From contig JACGCK010000091.1 in assembly GCA_014925825.1 (NCBI GenBank), positions 62,001-126,000 on the forward strand: 64,000 nt of DNA. Reading direction: 5' to 3'. The notes under the pieces were generated by a model that worked only from the letters and a program-made list of their open reading frames with translations, did no database searches and was not told the DNA's origin. Of this stretch, positions 56,750 through 64,000 are shown in pieces. Source of the stretch: Pholiota molesta. Taxonomy: Eukaryota > Basidiomycota > Agaricomycetes > Agaricales > Strophariaceae. The position numbers and the translations under genes are program-made. The first letter of the stretch is position 1; the number at the start of each line of letters is the position of its first letter.

Positions 56750-58060
56750 GGACGGCGGTCAGTAAATTAGAATTCATGGTTGATTTCTGCTTGGTGATCT
56801 CAAGAGACGAGTTGAGGGTTCATGTTAAACGGGAAACGGGAAACGTGCCACGGTGTCATCATGATTTCTGTACAGGGGACTATCAACTCAGGTTATATTT
56901 CTACTCGCCGTCGCATTGTATCTGTGCGCCTTATAAAACGAGTAACCAAAGTTGTTCAGATGATATGTAATAAATGTAGGTTAGGACCAAGTTTGTCGAC
57001 AATGCGGAGTGGCCAGCGTCGAGATTCGAAACTTTGTATATTTTAAGATGTGTACTACTAGTCGCGAACTCAAAAAATCGTTGAATAGAATGGTCCTATA
57101 TATTTGTTGGATATTTGAATATTGACTCATTGTCCGTTACATTTACATTTGAACAAATCCGTATGTTTTTTCTGGGCTTTAGTCTGCAGTGACGGTTCAG
57201 CCTCGGCGACCTCTTCCAGATCCTCTTTTACGACCTCTTCCGGATCCCCTTCCGCGACCACCACCTCTCCCGCCTCGATGATGATAATGGTTCTGAGAGG
57301 GATCAAAAATGTGTCGAAGAAGATGTTTTAACAAATCCCCTGCATCCATATCGTCCCTCGGAAAAAACTTCCCAGTGCTGATCGTGTATTCGCTCAGAGC
57401 CTCGACAGACTCAAAATGCGTTGCGGTGCTTCCCAGATCGTAGACGTCGACCAAGTCGACAAGGTTGACGTGCGTGGCATCCACTGCCTGTATTCCAGAG
57501 AATATGACGCTCAGCGCTCCAGGTCTCACAAAAAAAAAACCGTAGCCACATACCTCGCGACATCCCTTCAGCGTACCTGGAATTGGGGTAATGCCCACAC
57601 GCTGACAGAGTGATTGCCAGGATGCAAGATTGTCGTTGTCGGTGCCGTAGTTGGTATTGAACTGCCTCGTCAGGGCGTTCTTGTATGCTGCATGCGCTTC
57701 GGCTCTGTCGGGGTCATTCCTCTCCCATTTAAAGTGGTCGCACAGACGGTAAAACTCGGCAGATGCTGAATTGTCGGAGTCATAAAAGAACGATGGGTAC
57801 TCGGAGAAGAATTCGGCCAAAGGACCAGTTGAGGACATTGTAGGGGCTAATGAGGTATATTGAGAGATGCGAACGTTAGGGTAGAATGAGGGGCACTATA
57901 TAAGCAAGCAGAATTCGAACACGCCCCGAAAAGTTTATGGGCGCTTAATTTGTGGGAAACGACCTTTGAACACCCAATCACGGCGTAGCGGCGAGGTTGA
58001 GCCAATTACATAATGGTGATTATAATTGGCAGAATAGAACTTTTCATGGAAGCCCAGATT
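56750..58060 (-). repeat. Inverted segmental duplicate of 20.4-21.7 kb
   Basis: Reverse-complement similarity to 20400-21690 covers the promoter, both exons and the 3' flank of the small conserved gene. It also reaches the first codons of the next gene (CAACCATGA-TTCTA at 56780 reversed against 21655). The rest of that second gene is absent here. The copies are diverged but alignable, for example TCGACAA-CTTGGTCCTAA, ATATAACCTGAGT and CCGTGGCACGTTTCCC. Confidence 0.85.
57197..57838 (-). CDS. Conserved small fungal protein with RGG-like tail (copy 2)
   Basis: Exons 57838-57554 and 57487-57197 give 191 aa; the first exon has exactly the same length as in the paralogue at 20622. EFYRLCDHFKWERNDPDRAE, ALTRQFNTNYGTD, HVNLVDLVDVYD and SEYTISTGKFFPRDDMDAG match copy 1. 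The intron (GTATGT...ACAG, 66 nt) keeps the frame and has no stop, so unspliced mRNA would add 22 residues. The C-terminus GGRGGGRGRGSGRGRKRG is longer and richer in Gly/Arg than in copy 1. Function unknown. Confidence 0.82.
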   Translation of the reverse strand: MSSTGPLAEFFSEYPSFFYDSDNSASAEFYRLCDHFKWERNDPDRAEAHAAYKNALTRQFNTNYGTDNDNLASWQSLCQRVGITPIPGTLKGCREVCGYGFFFVRPGALSVIFSGIQAVDATHVNLVDLVDVYDLGSTATHFESVEALSEYTISTGKFFPRDDMDAGDLLKHLLRHIFDPSQNHYHHRGGRGGGRGRGSGRGRKRGSGRGRRG

Positions 58061-58459
58061 TCGAAAGACCCGGGAAATTGGCCTACTGACATGTTGTCTT
58101 TCAGGATTCTATGTCGGTCACGCAGTCTGCGAAGTTACTTATTACTATCGGATGCGTCTATAGCTAGCTACTTTGAGACTGATGCTCGAGTGTAGTTTTT
58201 CCGACCCATGCTCGAATGAATTGCATGCCTTTCGTTCCATACCGTCTACGCAACCCACACTTCTTATTATCATGCACACGAGTTGGGATTTAACTATGAT
58301 GCATTGCGTAACGTTGATGGGAGAGAAATCATCCGTGTTTGATGAATTGAATGCGTTCACTAATTCACAAGATCACCCTGGACACACTGGCCACCCTCCC
58401 AGCCACCAAGCAGCCACGATGATTTCAACAAGGAATTCCGCGGTCACTAGTCACTTCAG
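58061..58459. other. Intergenic, no gene seen
   Basis: Lies between the duplicated promoter and the dehydrogenase array. No motif recognised. Confidence 0.3.
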
Positions 58460-59255
58460 TTGATTGCATACCGTGCTCCCGGACGGGGTTGGAAACTTGA
58501 AAGCAGCCCGTTGCGTCTTGCCACTGAATATCGCCAGGCGCGGCACGAGCGCACATCCCAAGCACATCCATCAGCAATCATGGCTCGAGGTCCGGAGACA
58601 CGGAGGGGATACGCATGCATGTCGATATCGATTGCGCCAGGCGACAGCGGGAAGCAAACTAGCAGTGCGCACACGTTCATCCGATCCACTTTATGTACTT
58701 ATTCACGGATTATGAAACAGATACCAAGCCGTTCGCTCTTGAAATGTATCTTGCGTGCGACCCAAATCAGCGCGGTCTTGTTGGAGCTGCTATAGCACGT
58801 CGCTTGTACAGGCCACGGCGGGGTGATTGCGAGGCCCCCGCCGAGGGTGGTGATCGGCACGAATTTAGGGTCCGCGCTCGCTTTCAGAAGGTGGTAAAAC
58901 GCACGGAAGAGCACGATGGGTCCAATGTCATTGTCCTGGCAAAATACGGCATAAGATTCTGCATGTTGGATGTGAAGGACACGCGAGAAGAGGGAGCGCG
59001 CGGCAAGGTGCCCTTTGTAAGCGTCGAAATCGAGCGCGTGGACGGGTACCGGAGCGCCGCATATGGCTGGTGAATGAAGACTGCTTATTAGACCCTGCCC
59101 GTGTATTTCTCCGCAAGTTTTCTGAGTCGCGAAGCCCCGAAATTGGAGGGGTCACGGGCGCCCGCATAGACAATCGCGGACGGATACTTGGAGGCGATGT
59201 CAGCAACCAAGGCAGACCTAAACGAATGGCTACTAGTACCAGGAATTGACTAAAT
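58460..59255 (-). pseudogene. Short-chain dehydrogenase copy 1, decayed
   Basis: On the minus strand ALVADIASKYPSAIVYAGAR begins the copy without its nucleotide-binding start. A stop follows TGRV, and the middle segment with the NAG motif is deleted. ICGAPVPVHALDFDAYKGHL then appears in another frame. LFRAFYHLLKASADPKFVPI and TCYSSSNKTA follow; the catalytic YxxxK spacing is spoilt by an extra residue. It ends near SPGAIDIDM. A relic of an NAD(P)-dependent oxidoreductase. Confidence 0.75.
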
Positions 59256-59272
59256 TCGTTCAATCTATGAGT

Positions 59273-60414
59273 TCACCACGGAAGCCTCGACCCATCCACA
59301 TCAACAAACTGCCCGCCCTCGCTCTCGCGTGTCGCACCCACAACGATGTCGATTAACGCACTAGCCGCAGCCCCCGGCGATCGCGACCCTTCCCGGTCCA
59401 CGTATTCGGCCATGTAGTGCGTGGTGTCGTAGGTGACTACATAAGAGACTGCATATAAAAAAGTGCTAAATTAGCAGGAACGGGTATTGATTTCTAGGGT
59501 CTGAACGAGCTTACGCATGTCTGTGTCCACACTGCCAGGCGCCAACGGGAAACACACTAGACACACACCAACCCTCGTCCATAATCAGCTGCGCTCATGC
59601 ACCGCGGGGGTTGATAGAGCAAAAAACACGGACCGAGCCACTCGTTCTCGAAATGGATCTTCCGCGGGACCCAGTTTAACATGGCCTTGCTGGAGCAGTA
59701 ACACGTCGAGCGTAACGGCAGGGGCGTAGTAACCGCGAGGCTCCCGCCGACAGAGGTGATCGGCACAAATTTAGGGTGAGCGCTGGCTTTTAGGAGGTGG
59801 TAGAACGCCTGGAAGAGGATGATCGGCCCTGTGACGTTGACCTACAAGGTCCAAGCGCAGCGCCAAAGAATCATTGATCAGCAGCCGTCTGCGAGAATCG
59901 TGACAGGAGACACAGCAAACGTACGGAGAAGTGGTCCTGGTATTGCGCGATATCGACAGCATGGACAGGCGCCAAACCGCCGCACATGGCTATCCGCGCG
60001 TTCCCAATAAGTAGTCATTAGCACCAACGCATGGTGGTCCCTGTCACACCGCGATGCGTACCGGCGTTGGCGATGACCACGTCCACCCGCCCATGCGTGC
60101 TCTGGATCTGCTGTGCGAGTGCGGCGTTTCCCGGTGCGTCCCCCGCGACGTACTCCACCAACTCAACCCGCCCTGGATGCTGCTCGGCGACGGCTCTGAG
60201 GGCGGATCACGGAGGCTGGCCGGGTCGCGCGCCCCCGTGTAGATGATGGCGGAGGGGTGGTTGGCGGCGACGTCGGCTACCAGGGATAGACCTGAAATAC
60301 AAATTGGAGGGGAAAAAATTATGTCAGTCAAGCATTAGTAGATTCATTGAATTCCGTACCTAGCCCGCGCGTTGTGCCCGTTATAAAAAAGATGGTGGTG
60401 GTAGACTCCGCCAT
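59273..60414 (-). pseudogene. Short-chain dehydrogenase/reductase copy 2, best preserved
   Basis: ATG 60414 (MAESTTTIFFITGTTRGLG) supplies the TGxxxGxG cofactor motif. Then come SLVADVAANHPSAIIYTGAR, ALRAVAEQHPGRVELVEYVA, RVDVVIANAG, FVPITSVGGSLAV and YCSSK (YxxxK). PLAPGSVDTDM and the end SEGGQFVDVDGSRLPW complete the fold. SDR enzymes oxidise or reduce alcohols and carbonyls with NAD(P). The frame slips by one base near 60215 (ASLRDP to ALRAVAE) and the exon joins at 59730-60040 are untidy. It may be active if the slip is a sequencing error; otherwise a pseudogene. Confidence 0.65.
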
Positions 60415-60708
60415 GGGTTGATGTGTAGTGGATACTCACCGCTCGGACGTGGTTTATGTACTGTACTGCTCGGGTGGGAAAGAAGTGACCTTATTTATTT
60501 ACTCCACGAGTAGACAGACCCGAGAATTTGTTATCGTTTCATGTAAATGATGTCTTAGATTGAATAGCAGCATAACAAAGCGCAATCCATGGAAAGGGAG
60601 CGAGCGTTGCCAATGTAAGTCTGTATCCTGCTGTAGGATCGGAGAGCGGAACGACGCTCACGCGGGGCTATCAATATCGAGGAAATGCAAGACTGTCTGT
60701 AACTTTGG

Positions 60709-61625
60709 TCAATTCATCTGTACGATCAACGAGGAATCCTTGACATCGATGAGCTGACCTCCATCAGATTCGCGCGCCGCAGCCACGATGCTGTCAACAA
60801 AAGGTACTTGCTGCAGCCCCTGATGGACGCGAGCCTCCCATTTGATGTATTCGGCAAGGCTGCCAGAGGAATCCCGGGTTACGGCGTAATCGACTATACA
60901 TCGAAATATGTTGAAAGCAAGCGATAAGTATTGAATATAAAAGCGTGCAAGAAAGACTTGAGCATGTCGATTTTGACAGGTCCAGGTGACAAAGAAAAAT
61001 ATACTAGATGCAGAAATCCACGGACGAATGTTCATCAGCTACAACCACAATCATGCGAGTAGGGTGAATCACGTACTAAGCCACGCGTTCTCGAAAAGAG
61101 CCACGCGTTCTCGAAATGGATCTTTCGAGCCGTGCGTTGAGCGCCGCATTGCGGGAGCAATAGAATGTGAAGTGTAGGAGCATATAGGGGGCAGCACGAA
61201 GACTTCCCCCAGCACACGTCACTGGCACATATTTAGGACAGTCACTTGCTCTCGGATGCCTGACCAGTGCATAGAGCTAAGGAAGCAACGCCAATGTGTA
61301 CCAATCAGCGTTGGCAACTACCACGTCTACCTCCCTATGCTTTCCCCAATCTCCTGTGCAATCGCCTTATGTTCCCCTTCGCCCCGGGAGACGTACTGCG
61401 CAGCCACAACCCGCCCTGCCTGGGTATCGCTCGGCGATGTTTTGAGAGCTGCGGCACCGGAGAAGAATGTGTCGCGTGTGCCTGAGTAGATGAGAGCAGT
61501 AGTGTACTTGGAAGGCTAGATGTGAGACACGTCAGTGAATCTGGTCAAGGGCATGGCGTAGCATCGCCTATGCCGCGCGTTGCGCCCCCTATAAAGAATA
61601 TAGTGGTAGATGCCAGTCGAGTTTC
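60709..61625 (-). pseudogene. Short-chain dehydrogenase copy 3, decayed
   Basis: The start remnant near 61590-61620 gives FFIGGATRG. KYVPVTCAGGSLRAAPYM, FYCSRNAALNARLERSIS and the tail ARESDGGQLIDVKDSSLIVQ are recognisable against copy 2. The active-site lysine is replaced (YCSRN) and frames are broken. Third unit of the tandem array. Confidence 0.7.
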
Positions 61626-61679
61626 GGGCTAGTATGAATCAACGTTAACGCGTACACCAATTTAAACGTTGGTAATTAC

Positions 61680-61920
61680 ATACCACGTATACCTCCCCAT
61701 GCTTTGCGCCAATCTCCTGTACAGCTGCCTTGTTTCCCCTGGCCCCTTGTCAATGGGCTGCGCGCCTCTGCGTATATAAGAGCAGTAGATACGTGGCGGC
61801 GACGTCGGCGACTAAGGCTAGACCTGAATTACGACATGGATGTTACAGTCAATGGTTTTGATCAAAAGCAGAGACGTGGCACCTTGCCTTGCCTATGCCG
61901 CGCGTTACTTGCGCGCGTTA
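61680..61920 (-). pseudogene. Short-chain dehydrogenase fragment, copy 4
   Basis: CCACGTATACCTCCCCATGC and its following bases match 61320-61390 in copy 3 (CCACGTCTACCTCCCTATGC). CGACGTCGGCGACTA (61801) matches the VADVA segment of copy 2. Only a fragment remains. Confidence 0.6.
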
Positions 61921-62007
61921 CACAAATACTGTAGTTTCCTCGTAAAGAAATCGATCATAACAGTTCTAGCCACTTGGATATGTGGTTTATTGACTGGCCG
62001 GTTTGGA

Positions 62008-62059
62008 ATTGGTTTGGAGAGTCGATGAAAGAGATTGGTTTGGAGAGTCGATGAAAGAG
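62008..62059. repeat. 26-bp tandem direct repeat, two units
   Basis: The unit begins ATTGGTTTGGAGAGTCGATG and is repeated exactly once head to tail. It lies between the dehydrogenase array and the CFEM gene. Confidence 0.9.
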
Positions 62060-62213
62060 TAAGTAACAAGTAAGTATTGAAAGAGTGGAAGTTGATGTAA
62101 CTAAATATAGATGTGCCAATCCCGAGTCTCACGCATGCACGTGAGGGATTTGACGTCGGCGATGATTTTGGCTGGTCAACGTCGTCTGCCATCTACTGTC
62201 CTTACTCTCCCCC

Positions 62214-62985
62214 ATGGCCTCCCTCTACTTCCGTCTTTTCCTGGCCCTCGCCCTCGTCCTCGGCCTTACCAGCCATGTCTATGCTCAAGGCGGTGGCTCT
62301 AGCGTCGACGCCAGCGATCTCCCCTCTTGCGCCCAGCCTTGTGCCCAGACTGCCGCGGCTGCGGTGAATTGTGCGCTGTACGTTTCTAGCCTTCGTTCCT
62401 GTTATTATCGTGTCTCTTATTTATGTCACCTCCTCCAGTACGGACACTGCTTGCCTTTGCGCTCATAGCGAGTTCACGAGTTCGACGGAGTCTTGCGCCG
62501 ATAGCGGGAACACATGCGGGGTCGAGGATCGTAGCTCGGTCGCGGGTGTGCTCAGCGCCATGTGCTCTTCCCGTACGTTCCTCGAATCATAACCCTCTCC
62601 GCCCCTTCTCAGCATCCTTGTCCCCTACACAGAAACCACCACCACCTCCTCTTCGACCTCCACCTCCGCTTCGACCTCCACCACGGCATCGTCGACCAGC
62701 TCCCAGGCCACCTCCACCTCCGCTGCGCCAAGCTCCACGAGCAGCAGCACTACCGCCACTCCTGCAGCCGCACCGGCGCCGTCCACCACCCTCACCCGCG
62801 CCACTGTCAACACCAACACGCTCCTCACGACGGCCCCCACCGGCAGCACCTCGGTCGTCGTGCAGACCGTGGTCCTGCCGCAGACGTCTGCGCTCGACTC
62901 CGGCGCGCTGCAGGTGGGCGGCGGTGTGGGTGTGTATGCGGTCCTGCCGGTGGTCCTCGCTATGGCCGGCGGGCTGTTGCTATAG
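62214..62985 (+). CDS. CFEM-domain GPI-anchored cell-surface protein
   Basis: Exons 62214-62377, 62439-62572 and 62633-62985 give 216 aa. The signal peptide (LYFRLFLALALVLGLTSHVY) precedes eight cysteines in CFEM order: PSCAQPC, VNC, TACLC, ESC, NTC and AMC. A Ser/Thr-rich stalk of about 60 residues follows, with the hydrophobic GPI-type end YAVLPVVLAMAGGLLL. Same plan and intron count as the gene at 17437-18138, though sequence similarity is low. Likely on the cell wall or outer membrane. A role in haem or iron handling is known for some family members, not shown here. Confidence 0.88.
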
Positions 62986-64000
62986 GGACTCCAGCCACAA
63001 GTGGTACCCGCCGTCGGTCATTGCGTCCGGTGTGCGTCTCGTTCGAGACGCCTCGTTCAGTGTCCTCGTCCTCGTCGTCTCAACTCCTTTGTCACTGCTA
63101 TTCCACTATTCGCTCGTTACCCCACCCGCTCTTTTACGCTTCCACACGGTGCCCACCGCCTACACTCGCACTAATAACCGCAACCCTCCCAATAATTCGC
63201 ATACCCCACAAAACGCCCTCGTCGTCTCCGCCGCGTGCTCCCTCACATGCAGCGCCGTATACCCCTCACGTTCCACTTGTGTTTCTGGTCCTTTTATTAT
63301 CATCGCTATCTAGCATTTCGCTCGCGCTTGCATCGGTCGCACCTTTGGGCTTTCTTCGTCGTCGCTGCTTCCACCCGGACTTTTTTCACCTCCACGTATT
63401 ATCTCGTCTACGTATACGTATATCGCATTGACTGCTTGAAATGATAGCGTAGTGGATCTGGCTGTGCGTGCGTGAACATGAATTGACCTAAAATGGTACC
63501 AGCGCTGTGGTATAGCAGCGGCCCCGCTCAGCGCTGGTGTTCTGCAGGGTCGATGGTGGTTTCTTGGTGCGTGCGTTGATGGATTTTTTGTTTCCCGTGT
63601 GCGGCGCCTTGACGGATGACGTTTTGGACAATGTATGGCGCATTACTGCATTGCGTGCGCCGTGTAATGTTGAGTTGCGCTTTGAGAGCGCTGTGCGTGC
63701 ATCTCTAAGGGGTCTCCCTGTGCTTTGACGTGCACTTCGACGCGTCGAGCGCTAGCGTACATGAGGGTGTTTAATGGGCATATAAGAACTTCCGAATGGC
63801 TTTGTGTGAGGTTTACTATTAATTTTGACGCGTACAGAGCGGGATACTTATTCGACGGGTCTCTTGCTCACGTAAACGTGCATTTTGCGTGTTTTGACTT
63901 GAGCTTTGAAAGCGCTTTGCGAGCATCGGCAAACTTTGGGTGCATCTCTAGAGATTCTCTGCATTTTAACGTGCACTTGATCTCGTCGCGCACTAGCGTA
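62986..64000. other. 3' flank and diverged direct repeat at window end
   Basis: A pyrimidine-rich 3' flank runs to about 63440. Two diverged direct copies follow near 63660-63760 and 63900-64000. They share GCTTTGA-AGCGCT, GTGCATCTCTA, TGACGTGCACTT/TAACGTGCACTT and GCGC-CTAGCGTA. No gene is supported. Confidence 0.5.

Noticed and set aside
1..64000. tRNA, rRNA, CRISPR or prokaryotic features
   Set aside because: None seen by eye; introns and protein families are fungal nuclear.

Overview
The window is nuclear DNA of a basidiomycete fungus, most likely an Agaricomycete (Polyporales-like; inferred, not searched). Genes are split by 45-110 nt introns with GTRNGT donors, short CTNAN branch sites and YAG acceptors. 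Coding DNA is often very GC-rich. The families seen are typical of this class: F-box, BTB and CFEM proteins, an SRPK-like kinase and a DUF6589-type protein. No rRNA, tRNA, CRISPR array or bacterial-type operon was seen. All gene models were spliced by hand from the sequence.

Layout. 1-4760: two tandem F-box paralogues, both broken by one-base losses. 5373-8569: two GC-rich hypothetical genes on the minus strand. 9172-12958: an aldo/keto reductase (+) facing an SRPK-like pseudokinase (-), with the joined tails of both repeated between them. 13958-14644: a small secreted protein. 17437-18138: a CFEM/GPI protein. 18548-18852: a perfect 89-bp foldback. 19334-20366: a BTB protein. 20622-22883: a small conserved protein and a coiled-coil protein. 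22973-25596: an NTF2-like protein and a beta-carbonic anhydrase that diverge from a shared promoter with paired GATA motifs. 26369-41197: F-box genes, F-box relics, a DUF5648-like protein and a large diverged duplication (31.4-33.5 kb against 37.5-39 kb). 41759-44945: a large low-complexity GC-rich gene.

45151-51812 is the most notable part. It is a compact two-gene unit, a DUF6589-like protein and a RecQ-like helicase arranged tail to tail. It is bounded by inverted repeats made of two collinear blocks at each end: an imperfect block of about 31-33 bp and a perfect 19-bp block. It is visibly more AT-rich than the GC-rich gene to its left. It looks like a DNA transposon in which a DUF6589 protein and a RecQ helicase are the mobility genes.

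52971-64000: a zinc-finger-like gene with an in-frame TGA, an F-box gene, an inverted copy of the 20.4-21.7 kb segment, a decayed tandem array of short-chain dehydrogenases and a second CFEM/GPI protein.

Several genes need a one-base insertion to keep a clearly conserved frame. This points either to uncorrected homopolymer errors in the assembly or to local gene decay; reads or RNA-seq would decide.
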